Source: Phycisphaerales bacterium UBA5793 (GTDB taxonomy: Bacteria > Planctomycetota > Phycisphaerae > Phycisphaerales > UBA5793). Taken from it: a DNA stretch of 28,273 nt. Shown here piece after piece: positions 9,106 to 17,203 of the stretch; the first letter of the stretch is position 1, and each line of letters starts with the position of its first letter. The stretch covers positions 1 through 28,273 of the forward strand of contig DIDT01000011.1 of assembly GCA_002418285.1 (NCBI GenBank), read 5' to 3'. Under the pieces are notes generated by a model that saw only the letters and a program-made list of their open reading frames with translations, was not told the origin of the DNA and searched no databases. The translations under genes and the position numbers were made by a program.

Positions 9106-9633
9106 CTACTCGTCGATCCCCAGATCTGCTTTTGTGAAGAGTGACTCGAAGCGATAGCCGGCCGCCTCAATGTTCTCTCTCGCGCCTTCCTGGCGGTCAA
9201 TGGTGGAGATGATGGTGTCGACGACGGCCCCGAGTTCGCCTAGCACTTTCGCGGCTTCGAGCACCTGCCCGCCGGTCGTGGCGATGTCTTCGACGATGAT
9301 GACCTTCTCGCCGGGCTGAAGCACTCCCTCGATTTGTTTGGCAGTGCCGTAGTCTTTTTTGGCGTTGCGTACGAAGATGCAGGGTAATCCGGTCTTGAGC
9401 GACGCAACCGTGACGAGGGGAATTCCCCCCAGTTCTGCCCCGGCCAGCCGATCGACCCCGCGCGGCCTGATCCGCTCGGCGAATGCCTCACCCAAATGGG
9501 TGAGGATGTCCGGCTGGGTCGAAAAGAGATACTTGTCGAGGTAGTAGCGACTCTTGCGGCCGCTGCGCAGGGTGAATTCACCCCTGAGCAACGCCACTTC
9601 GGCGATCCGTCTGGCCAACTCTGGTCTGTTCAT
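9106..9633 (-). CDS. pyrE: Orotate phosphoribosyltransferase
   Basis: Transfers the phosphoribosyl group of PRPP to orotate, giving OMP in de novo pyrimidine synthesis. The 175-residue protein has the typical opening (LRSGRKSRYYLDKYLF) and the PRPP-binding loop VIIVEDIATTGGQVLEAA near residues 117-134. AGAELGGIPLV and FVRNAKKDYGTAKQIEG carry the base- and PRPP-contacting residues. The ATG at 9633 is chosen because the conserved N-terminus MNRPELARRIAEVALL begins there; the frame stays open upstream but has no family sequence. It is divergent from the GH57 gene with about 160 bases between starts. Confidence 0.95.
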   Translation of the reverse strand: MNRPELARRIAEVALLRGEFTLRSGRKSRYYLDKYLFSTQPDILTHLGEAFAERIRPRGVDRLAGAELGGIPLVTVASLKTGLPCIFVRNAKKDYGTAKQIEGVLQPGEKVIIVEDIATTGGQVLEAAKVLGELGAVVDTIISTIDRQEGARENIEAAGYRFESLFTKADLGIDE

Positions 9634-9795
9634 GGCGCAAAGAATAGTCCCGAGTCGCCAGCGGGCCGCGCAGGTCTCGGATTCGCGCCTCGTAAATCGA
9701 TCGGCGCAACCTTGAAGCGGTGGGGCGGGCGGCCACAATACCTCCTACGCTCGCGATGAGCCCCGGCGCGGCGGGCAGCGCCCCTGGAGACCTGC

Positions 9796-10983
9796 ATGGC
9801 TTCCGTCTGCTTCTATTTTCAAATGCACCAGCCGTATCGTCTGCGGCGCTACAGCGTTTTCGATACCGGCTTTGACTACTTCGACGACGCCAAGAATGCC
9901 GAGATCTGCCGCAAGGTCGCTGACAAGTGCTACCGACCCACGACCAGGCTGATTCTCGACCTCGTGCGGCGGCACGAGGGCCGTTTCCGCGTCAGCTACG
10001 CGCTGACCGGTGTGCTCATCGACCAGTTGAAGCAGTGGGCGCCGGATGTCGTGGATCTGTTCGTCCAACTCGCCGAGACGGGCTGCTGCGAGTTCATTTC
10101 CGAGACCTACTATCATTCGCTGAGTTTCCTCTACAGCCGGGAGGAGTTCCGCGAACAGATTTTCAAGCACCGCGCGCTGATGAAGAACCTGTTCGGCGCT
10201 GAGCCGTCGACGTTTCGCAACACCGAACTCATCTACAACAACGACCTCGCCCGCTTCATCTCAGGGTTGGGTGAGTACCGGACGATTCTCTGTGAAGGGG
10301 TGGATGGTCTGCTTGGATATCGTTCGCCGACGTTCCTCTACCGCCCGCCGACCGCGCCGGACATCACGTTGCTGCTCAAGAACTACCGTCTGAGTGACGA
10401 CGTCGCATTCCGATTTTCCAATCGAGGCTGGGAGGATTGGCCGCTGACGGCTGAGAAGTTCGCCAAGTGGGTGAACCAGATCAACGGCAACGGGTACGTC
10501 TGCAACCTCTTTATGGACTACGAGACCTTTGGTGAGCACCAGTGGGAGGAAACAGGAATCTTCTCATTCCTCGATGCGCTTCCCGAGAAGATTTTCGATG
10601 TCAATCCCGGCCAGAACGACTTCCTGACCCCGTGCCAGTGCGGCCTCACGTACGAACCCGAGGGGGAATACGACGTGCCGCACATGATCTCATGGGCCGA
10701 CACCGAGCGCGACCTTTCTGCCTGGCTCGGTAACGCCATGCAGTCCAACTCGCTGCTCGAACTTTACAAACTGGAAGACGCCGTCAAGGCAAAGTGCGAC
10801 GAAGCGCTGTTATCCGACTGGCGTCGACTCACCACGAGCGATCACTTCTACTACATGTGCACCAAGTACTTCGCGGACGGCGATGTGCACAAGTACTTCA
10901 ACCCGTACGAGAGTCCCTACGATTCGTACATCAACTTCATGAACGTGCTCGACAGCATCCGCAGCCGCGCTGCGGTGGATTGA
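9796..10983 (+). CDS. Glycoside hydrolase family 57 protein (alpha-amylase/4-alpha-glucanotransferase type)
   Basis: Probable retaining alpha-glucan-active enzyme, likely acting on glycogen or maltodextrins in the cytoplasm, as no signal peptide is present. The sequence opens with VCFYFQMHQPYRL, the HQP motif at the first strand of the GH57 barrel. FRNTELIYNN (about residues 136-145) carries the expected nucleophile Glu, and LFMDYETFGEHQW (about 238-250) the expected acid/base Asp in the MDYETFGEH motif. At 395 residues it is a compact GH57 catalytic domain without the long C-terminal region of many amylopullulanases. The start ATG follows CTGGAG. The exact substrate cannot be read from the sequence. 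Confidence 0.88.
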   Translation: MASVCFYFQMHQPYRLRRYSVFDTGFDYFDDAKNAEICRKVADKCYRPTTRLILDLVRRHEGRFRVSYALTGVLIDQLKQWAPDVVDLFVQLAETGCCEFISETYYHSLSFLYSREEFREQIFKHRALMKNLFGAEPSTFRNTELIYNNDLARFISGLGEYRTILCEGVDGLLGYRSPTFLYRPPTAPDITLLLKNYRLSDDVAFRFSNRGWEDWPLTAEKFAKWVNQINGNGYVCNLFMDYETFGEHQWEETGIFSFLDALPEKIFDVNPGQNDFLTPCQCGLTYEPEGEYDVPHMISWADTERDLSAWLGNAMQSNSLLELYKLEDAVKAKCDEALLSDWRRLTTSDHFYYMCTKYFADGDVHKYFNPYESPYDSYINFMNVLDSIRSRAAVD

Positions 10984-11050
10984 GCGTGGAGCGGTTCGCT
11001 GATCGTCGCGCGCATGGCGTCGCGGCCCGCAGCGATTCGCCGGGCTTCCA

Positions 11051-11794
11051 CTATCGAGCTGCCTCCGCTGATATCTTGAGCAACTGTACAACTTCCTCAT
11101 CCGTCGTCGGCTCGAAATCCTCGTAGAACTGGCTCACCGACCGGAACCAGCCGGGCGCGTGCAGCACCACCACTTCATCCGCCACATTCCACAACATCCG
11201 GACGGCCTGCGGAGATCCAACCGGCGCTGCCACAATCAGATGCGTGGCCCCACGTTTGCGCAGTGCATCGAGTACGATGAGCATTGTTGATCCGGTCGCA
11301 ATGCCATCATCGACGACAATGACCGACTCACCCGTCACATCGATTGCGGCATGTCCAGAGCGGTAGGCGTCATCGCGCCGGCGCAATTCGAGGCGCTCGC
11401 GGTCGATCATTGGCTCCAGGTCGCCGCGCGACAAACCGATTGCTTCGCACATCGACTCGTCGATCATCACTTCGGGTGGTTGACCTTCAACGACGGCGCC
11501 AATTGCCAGTTCCTGCTGGTGGGGCGCGCCGATCTTTCGCACGCCGATGATGTCCAGCGGAATGCGCAACGCCCGCGCGATTTCAAAGCCGACCGGCACG
11601 CCGCCGCGCGGCAGAGCGATCACGGCCGAGGCGTCACTCGTTCGGGTGAGTTCGGCGGCGAGGGCTTGTCCGGCTTGACGACGATTGTCAAACAAACTGC
11701 GCTCCGATCCGGGGAGCAACCTGCTTACCAGACCATAGCAGCAGGGAAGTGATCCACCCGCCCCGCATTTCACCCCGACATCGCGATGGGTCAT
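11051..11794 (-). CDS. Phosphoribosyltransferase-fold protein of unknown substrate
   Basis: A type I PRTase-fold protein of about 247 residues with the PRPP loop VIVVDDGIATGSTM. The segment ALPRGGVPVGFEIARAL follows the early strand, and VAAPVGSPQAVRML and FYEDFEPTTDEEV are typical of the family of orphan PRTases often annotated 'putative phosphoribosyl transferase'. The substrate is unknown for this family; some members act in nucleotide salvage or are fused to hydrolases. The frame is open back to a TTG at 11833; the ATG at 11794, with GGCGGA just before it, is preferred. It converges with the GH57 gene, leaving 67 bases between stops. Confidence 0.85.
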   Translation of the reverse strand: MTHRDVGVKCGAGGSLPCCYGLVSRLLPGSERSLFDNRRQAGQALAAELTRTSDASAVIALPRGGVPVGFEIARALRIPLDIIGVRKIGAPHQQELAIGAVVEGQPPEVMIDESMCEAIGLSRGDLEPMIDRERLELRRRDDAYRSGHAAIDVTGESVIVVDDGIATGSTMLIVLDALRKRGATHLIVAAPVGSPQAVRMLWNVADEVVVLHAPGWFRSVSQFYEDFEPTTDEEVVQLLKISAEAAR

Positions 11795-11935
11795 TCCGCC
11801 GAGAACCACATCAGTTTTCTGATCTGACTGCAATGGACTGCCATCGTCGCAACATCACTCCGGGGCTGAGCCGCGCTGGATGTCGTACAGCGCCGTCCCC
11901 GGATTCACAAACCCATACCGAGAGGATTGACATAC

Positions 11936-12982
11936 ATGTCTGATTGCTCCACCTTTGACGTCGCCCGCATTGTTCCTACGCGTTCATTAGAGCTGCGCTG
12001 CTCCCTGGCCACCCTCGCGCTGGTTGGCGCTTCAACCACCAGCGCTCTGGCTGGAACGACGGCGATAGAGTCCATGTTCTCTTTTCACCTCATGCAGATC
12101 GAAGCCGTAATCGGCGGGATCAACGGCGATACCACCGCCCAAGCCGTCGAACTGCGCACGCGATCGGCCTTTCAGTCGTTCATCAGCGGCAAGAGGATCA
12201 TGGCCTACGACGCAGCTGGGCTCAATCCCGTGATGCTCGTCGAGTTTCCCACGAACATCAACAACTCCAACGCGGGCACCCGCATCCTCGTCGCCACGAG
12301 TTCGTTTGTGAGCAGCACGACGCCCAATGCCCAGCCCGACTTCATGATGACCAACACGATTCCGGAGTCGTACTTTGCAGCGGGCCGCATCACCTTCGAA
12401 GATGATTTTGGTACAGTGATTTGGTCGCTGGCGTACGGTGGTTCTGGTTACACCGGCCTTACGACGGGCTCGCTCGACAATGACCTTGATGGGGATTATG
12501 GCCCGCCCTTCGACGGACCGCTTCCCAGTACCTCGACCCAGGCGCTGCACTTTCAGGGCCTCTCTGCTGATCGCAGTACGAGCAACAGCGATGATTACGC
12601 CCTGACTCCCGGCCCTGCCGTTTTCTTCAACGTCTCCGGCGGTCACTGCGCGGTCGGCGACGGCTCGATCTTCGGCTTCGAAGTCGTCGGCCATTGCCCG
12701 GGCACCGTAAACCTCACTTGGTCCGGCGCCACACCATCGCGAAACATGGCGATCATCTTTGCATCGAATCAGGGTAACGTGCCGATCCCCAATGGCAGCC
12801 CTTGCGCTGGAACCCGCCTTGGCCTCGGCACGCAGAACATTCAGCTTGTCCAAACCCTTGGCAGCGGCACGGATGGTATCAACTCCATTAACGGCAACAC
12901 ATCCAACGGCGCGTGTGGCGGCTTCCTCCAGTTACTTGACCTCACTTCTTGTCGCACATCCAACGTCGAGCGCATTCCCTGA
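11936..12982 (+). CDS. Secreted protein of a Planctomycetota-type family, function unknown
   Basis: A 348-residue protein with an N-terminal signal sequence: charged residues, then a hydrophobic stretch (SLATLALVGASTTSALA, about residues 22-38) ending in an AxA-type cleavage site. The mature part is rich in Ser, Thr, Gly and Asn, begins AVELRTRSAFQSFISGKR after a short lead, and ends with a Cys-containing GNTSNGACGGFLQLLDLTSCRT... tail. That tail resembles secreted proteins I associate with Phycisphaerae; I do not know their function. The ATG at 11936 has AGAGG ten bases upstream, whereas an in-frame TTG at 11927 has almost no spacing. No PEP-CTERM anchor or other sorting signal is visible. 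Confidence 0.8.
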   Translation: MSDCSTFDVARIVPTRSLELRCSLATLALVGASTTSALAGTTAIESMFSFHLMQIEAVIGGINGDTTAQAVELRTRSAFQSFISGKRIMAYDAAGLNPVMLVEFPTNINNSNAGTRILVATSSFVSSTTPNAQPDFMMTNTIPESYFAAGRITFEDDFGTVIWSLAYGGSGYTGLTTGSLDNDLDGDYGPPFDGPLPSTSTQALHFQGLSADRSTSNSDDYALTPGPAVFFNVSGGHCAVGDGSIFGFEVVGHCPGTVNLTWSGATPSRNMAIIFASNQGNVPIPNGSPCAGTRLGLGTQNIQLVQTLGSGTDGINSINGNTSNGACGGFLQLLDLTSCRTSNVERIP

Positions 12983-13060
12983 GCAGCAACTTTCCACCTC
13001 CAAACCGATTCGCCCCGCATCGAGTGTGCCCTTCCTCGCTCCAGGCGTGGCGAAAAACGG

Positions 13061-13093
13061 AACGACCCCGGACTCGCGTCCGGGGTCGTTTTT
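13061..13093. terminator. Bidirectional rho-independent terminator
   Basis: A perfect 13-bp stem (AACGACCCCGGAC / GTCCGGGGTCGTT) with a TCGC loop is followed by TTTTT on the plus strand and preceded by AAAAA (T-run on the minus strand). It lies between the secreted protein (plus) and rpmE (minus), so it can end both transcripts. Confidence 0.93.
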
Positions 13094-13137
13094 GGTTCGT
13101 CGATTACCGGGCCCGCGGTGAATCGCGGCATCCGGGT

Positions 13138-13377
13138 CTACTTGGACTTCTTGGGCTTGTTCTTGAAGTAGTCGGCGCCTGACCCGAAGCGCTTCTGGAA
13201 CTTGTCCACGCGACCGGTGATGTCAACAAATGAACTCTTGCCGGTGTAGTAAGGGTGAGAGCCGGACCACACATCGACGCGCAGTTCAGGAACCGTCGCA
13301 CCGACGGTCATGACGACCTTGCCGTCGAAGATGATCTTGCAGTCGGGATACCACTTGGGGTGGATTTCTTCTTTCAT
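13138..13377 (-). CDS. rpmE: Large ribosomal subunit protein bL31
   Basis: A 79-residue bL31 of the 50S subunit. It begins MKEEIHPKWYPDCKIIFDGK and contains VDVWSGSHPYYTGKS near residues 34-48 and GRVDKFQKRFG near 55-65, the family core. Only one Cys (in YPDCK) is left of the four zinc ligands found in CXXC-type bL31, so this is a zinc-independent version. Standard start, with AAGG upstream on the minus strand. It lies between the bidirectional terminator and the tRNA-Asn region and looks monocistronic. Confidence 0.96.
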   Translation of the reverse strand: MKEEIHPKWYPDCKIIFDGKVVMTVGATVPELRVDVWSGSHPYYTGKSSFVDITGRVDKFQKRFGSGADYFKNKPKKSK

Positions 13378-13679
13378 CGCCTTTTCCGCCTTCTTCAGCA
13401 GCGCGGCGACTCGTCATCGGCCGCGGTGGGGGTTGAAATCGAGTTTCCGCCAGACCGGGGCCGTGCCCCAGCCGGTCGAGACTGCAATCTTAGCCCGAAA
13501 CCGCCAGTGGGCAACGGGGTCCAATCGTGCGGCCGATGGAGGCGAGCGTGGACGAGTATCAACCCCGTTTTCGCCCTGCGACACTGTTGCAGACCCTTGA
13601 CGATGCCGATGATTGGCCTATCCTCAATTCTGCGGCGTCGGAGCGGGTGGACCCCATCCAAAGGCCGCAAAAAACCCAT
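13378..13679. other. Intergenic stretch, no gene seen
   Basis: These 302 bases separate rpmE (minus) from the tRNA gene. Short open frames here have no family resemblance and are read as chance. The rpmE promoter and ribosome binding site (AAGGCG just upstream of its ATG) must lie here. Confidence 0.6.
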
Positions 13680-13752
<73 letters not shown>

Positions 13753-13759
13753 TTCGAGA

Positions 13760-13791
13760 CGCCGCCGGGAGTTTCCGGCGGCGATTTTGTT
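13760..13791 (+). terminator. Terminator of the tRNA-Asn gene
   Basis: A 9-bp stem CGCCGCCGG / CCGGCGGCG with loop GAGTTT is followed by ATTTTGTT. It starts 8 bases after the tRNA 3' end. Confidence 0.88.
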
Positions 13792-14261
13792 GACAGAAGG
13801 GACTCTCGGAACGGCTGGGGAGCTGGTGGGGCAAAGCGGCGTGTTTGCAAAGGCTTGCGTCGCTACGTCCCGATTGGCCGCGCTCTCTGTTCCGAACTGC
13901 GGAGGCGGCCCCCCGATCCAAACCCCGGGAGTCGAATCGACAATCGACGGGAACCCTCTCAAACTCTCACCCTCTCTGGTTTACAACCTGAGTTATTTGA
14001 CGTCAGGGTTCGGATCGAACCCCGCAAGAACTGTGGGTCTTTGACCGGTGCAAGCCGCCGGCGCCAGAGCCCGCTCCGGGTGGACTACCTCACCGGGCCT
14101 GCAAGGTGCGGAAGGCACACACCCGCTAGCATCGGCGGCAATGGAACAAGAAAGAACGGACTGTCCGCCAGGAGTAGCATTCCTGTCTGTGCAACGCTGC
14201 CGTGATCAAGCAGCCCGGTAGTCCCCAGTGTTTGGATGTACTGGGCCATTGGAAGATGAAG
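13792..14261. other. Non-coding gap between tRNA-Asn and the three-gene operon
   Basis: About 470 bases with no gene I can support. It holds one perfect inverted repeat, GGGTTCG-GAT-CGAACCC, at 14006-14022, and presumably the promoter of the following operon. No direct repeat of the tRNA 3' end (a possible att site) was found. Open frames on both strands lack any family sequence. Confidence 0.5.
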
Positions 14262-15458
14262 ATGAATTCCACAGCAGCAATCCTTGAACTACCACCCGAC
14301 GTCTCGGTTGGGTCCCTCGAATTCGCGCTCGATGCTCTGGCGAAACCCAGCGGACTTGAGGGCGACCTCGTTGTCGATATGACGGCTTGCAGGTTTGTCG
14401 AACCCGCATCCTTGATTCTGTTGCTGGCAGTGATGCACGCCCATCAGCGCAAAGGGCACGCGCTTCAGATCTTCCTACCGGAATCTGTGCAAGTGCGAGA
14501 CTTTTTTCGTATCTGGCGATTCCCCGAAGCTGTCCGCTACGCACTTGGTCACAGTTTTCGCGCGATAGTCCGCGCGGAGGATCACCAGTACTTTGGAGAA
14601 CGTTCCGACACTATCGATTCTATGAAGTATGCTGGTAGAGTTATCAGCACAGATGATGGTCGCGAGCGGCTCCTTCCGACAGACTTCTTCGGCATTCGAA
14701 CGCTCGTGCCCGATAGCTCTCCGTTTGCACACCTGGTCGCCTCGGATGAATGTGAGCGATGGAATCAGCAGCATGTGCAATCGGTGCTGCGCACCCACTT
14801 TGGCACTCATGGTGGTCGCTTCGGTAGTCATGTGGTCCACGAAGCAATCATGAATTCGCTCCGGCATCCCGGCGCACGCATCATTCAGACAGCGTCCGTG
14901 TTCGAGAGGACCGGGCCAGATTCCGAGCGATCTTCCGGTAACCTCACGCTCGTAGTCTGGGATGACGGTGAGAGTATGGTGACAACGTTGAGCCATGCGA
15001 TAGAAAGAGGACTGGAGGTACGATCGGGGACTTTTCCCAACTTGACGGCCAGCTATGAAGTGGTCATTGAAGACGAGGATGGACATCGGCGTGCGCCAAT
15101 TCACGTCACTTCAGATCAAGGGCCGAATACAGACACGTCTCTTGATCTGCTACTGCTCTCGTGCTTGTTTCCTGGAGTAACTCGCGATGTCCGAGGAGTT
15201 GGTCACCGCGTTCATAAGTCCGTGACCCGCGACGATCCACAACTCGGCCAGCCTGGGATGGGACTTTACATTCTTGCGAACACCGTAGTAGACGTACTAG
15301 GTGGGCAACTCGCCCTTCGAACGGGCCATCTCTTTCTGAACTTGAAGAAGGGCCGCTCGGGCAGCAGCTATCGTGCAAAGGTCAAACGCTTCGGAGCATG
15401 GCATCCACCAATGTCTGGGAACATGGTCACCGTGCGAGTGCCCATCGTCCATCGATGA
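14262..15458 (+). CDS. STAS-like domain fused to a GHKL (HATPase) domain, first gene of a putative conflict operon
   Basis: A 398-residue protein that joins two domains normally found as separate partner-switching proteins. Residues about 30-90 look like a STAS domain (LVVDMTACRFVEPASLILLLAVM), but the position of the usual phospho-Ser seems to be Ala. Residues about 180-370 form a GHKL ATP-binding fold with N box HEAIMNSLRHPGA (193-205), G1 box WDDGES (233-238, second Gly missing) and G2 box PGMGLYILANTV (331-342). It is probably an ATP-dependent sensor or switch for the two downstream proteins (inference). The ATG at 14262 is 6 bases after GGAAG; the frame is open back to a GTG at 14202, with another ATG at 14256. 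Its stop overlaps the next start as ATGA. By eye, base composition is more AT-rich than the housekeeping genes to the left, which fits transfer. Confidence 0.8.
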   Translation: MNSTAAILELPPDVSVGSLEFALDALAKPSGLEGDLVVDMTACRFVEPASLILLLAVMHAHQRKGHALQIFLPESVQVRDFFRIWRFPEAVRYALGHSFRAIVRAEDHQYFGERSDTIDSMKYAGRVISTDDGRERLLPTDFFGIRTLVPDSSPFAHLVASDECERWNQQHVQSVLRTHFGTHGGRFGSHVVHEAIMNSLRHPGARIIQTASVFERTGPDSERSSGNLTLVVWDDGESMVTTLSHAIERGLEVRSGTFPNLTASYEVVIEDEDGHRRAPIHVTSDQGPNTDTSLDLLLLSCLFPGVTRDVRGVGHRVHKSVTRDDPQLGQPGMGLYILANTVVDVLGGQLALRTGHLFLNLKKGRSGSSYRAKVKRFGAWHPPMSGNMVTVRVPIVHR

Positions 15459-17203
15459 ATAGAGCGCTGTCCATTCTGCCCTTTCGATTGGGGGCAACTG
15501 CGTCCATGCCTCTTGGTAGCGATTCACTCGAGTTCTACCGCAGCACTGCCGAAGCCGCGACGGATACGGCATGCGAAGTAAGTCCGAACGAGTCAGCACT
15601 CACTATTCCTCTCGATATTAGCGTCCTGAGCGACAGACCGAGTGACATCAAGTCCTGTCTTGGTGCGGCTCTCGCCGGCATCTCTACTCCAGACATAGTA
15701 CTTCTCGATCTCGCGAATCCTCCGTCCGCGGTGGAGCGAGGTCAATTCGAGGCACAAGTCGCGCTTGCGCTAGAGGCCGCATTCGCTGATTGGGAAGGAC
15801 GGTCCGCAAATCCACTCGTCATTCTGTTGCGGCCGGAACTCGCGCCGGAAGGTGATGTGTTTCGACTGATCGCTGACCCAAGGATCAAGAAACACCAACT
15901 TGTCGTGATAGGTGACGACGGATCACTTCTCTGCGCCGAGTCGAATCGCCCTCGAAGTTTCAGCAATGACAAGTATCGCGTGATGCTCGCCAAACTGCGC
16001 GGAGACCCACTGGAGCTGCTGCGGCTCAAGCTGATCCGGCGTTTGGGACATTTCAAGCGAGAGATTGACGGGCGCCATGCCAGATGCGTCAGGTTCTTCT
16101 TCGACGCCTCGCAGGCGGCACCAGAGATAAAGCAATTGTTCGTGAACGTCCTTCTAGATGAGCAGGACCTGAACTCGCCACTTACAGTTTTGGTGGATCA
16201 GCAGTGGGCGGATTGGATAAAACAGCCGATCGCCTCGGCTTGCCTCGATAATGGCGTTGTTTGGGACGCCATCAGTAACGACAAGTTGCCGACCGGCCTC
16301 ATGTTGCAGAGCAACAGGGTTCTATTGGTGACTCCATTGGTTGATTCGGGTACATCACTACGGCGAATCCTCGGTGCGCTTCGATCGCGCTTCCCGGAAT
16401 GTGTGGTCTCCGTTTTTGCTGTGCTTTCCACGGAGGGAAATGAAGAAAGACTTGGGATCCGAGTGCTCAAAGGGCCAGATCTTCAGGTGTCTATATCGTA
16501 CTTGCTGCGCGTTGTGCAGAGGTCATTTGGTCCAGGCGAATGCCCGCTTTGTTCCATGGCGATTCCTGAGGATGATCCGATGCACGACGAATATTTGATG
16601 TTGAGATCTGTGGACTTCTGGGACATGGTGCAGGAAGCGGGTGTGGGGCCCGAGCGGAACGTACCTGATGGGAGGCCAGGAAAGCCCGTCGTTCCTCAGT
16701 TTCAGGATGTGGTACGCGATCACGGTGCATGGCTCGTGGCGAAAGTGGCGGCTCTGATCGAACGAGCGACGGAACGGAAGGCGAAACATCTGACAGTCGT
16801 ATGTCCCGCGCACGAAGATGCTTCAGCGGCGCTAACTGAGCGGCTTGCATTAATCACCGGAGCCTCGGTGATACCCGTATTTCGAGACGACATTCACGCG
16901 ATAGCTCGCACCACTGGACTTGCTGCCAATCAAGAATGGGCGCGACTCGAAGCTGAACGCCCAGATTGGTATCGTCGATTTCAATCGGTACTCGGCTCCG
17001 AAGTTGTCGTGTTTGACGAGTTCATTGAGACTGGTGCTACAATCCGTGGCCTTCGGAAAATAGCGGCGCATTTTGGGAAGGTCGTTCACTGCGTGGTTTG
17101 TCTAGCGAACTTCCGGCCGGGAATTCGGGATGAACTACCCTGCCCGTGCTACCCGCTGTATGAATGGGATAGCCCTCCGCTCGTTCCGGGGAGTGCGCAT
17201 TGA
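15455..17203 (+). CDS. Protein with two phosphoribosyltransferase-type PRPP loops
   Basis: A 582-residue protein I cannot assign to a named family. Residues about 290-305 carry LLVTPLVDSGTSLRRIL and residues about 517-533 carry VVVFDEFIETGATIRGL. Both have the hydrophobic-strand-then-D/E-x-x-x(T/S)G(T/A)(T/S) form of a type I PRTase PRPP loop, so two PRTase-like units are present or one is duplicated. The N-terminal third (to about residue 220) is mixed alpha/beta and unassigned. CPLC (about 363-366) and CPC (about 563-565) could form a zinc site. It could transfer a phosphoribosyl group to a base, nucleotide or protein, or only bind PRPP-like ligands; the substrate is unknown. Start ATG at 15455 is set by the ATGA overlap with the previous gene; the frame is open further upstream inside it. 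The end overlaps the next gene by one base (TGATG). Confidence 0.78.
   Translation: MNRALSILPFRLGATASMPLGSDSLEFYRSTAEAATDTACEVSPNESALTIPLDISVLSDRPSDIKSCLGAALAGISTPDIVLLDLANPPSAVERGQFEAQVALALEAAFADWEGRSANPLVILLRPELAPEGDVFRLIADPRIKKHQLVVIGDDGSLLCAESNRPRSFSNDKYRVMLAKLRGDPLELLRLKLIRRLGHFKREIDGRHARCVRFFFDASQAAPEIKQLFVNVLLDEQDLNSPLTVLVDQQWADWIKQPIASACLDNGVVWDAISNDKLPTGLMLQSNRVLLVTPLVDSGTSLRRILGALRSRFPECVVSVFAVLSTEGNEERLGIRVLKGPDLQVSISYLLRVVQRSFGPGECPLCSMAIPEDDPMHDEYLMLRSVDFWDMVQEAGVGPERNVPDGRPGKPVVPQFQDVVRDHGAWLVAKVAALIERATERKAKHLTVVCPAHEDASAALTERLALITGASVIPVFRDDIHAIARTTGLAANQEWARLEAERPDWYRRFQSVLGSEVVVFDEFIETGATIRGLRKIAAHFGKVVHCVVCLANFRPGIRDELPCPCYPLYEWDSPPLVPGSAH

Noticed and set aside
11749..11943. 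Short plus-strand frame between the orphan PRTase and the secreted protein
   Set aside because: It overlaps the PRTase start and the signal-peptide gene leader, with no family match or ribosome site.
13792..14261. Possible att site formed by a repeat of the tRNA-Asn 3' end
   Set aside because: No second copy of the tRNA 3' half was seen in the window; the GGGTTCG inverted repeat at 14006 only resembles a T-arm.
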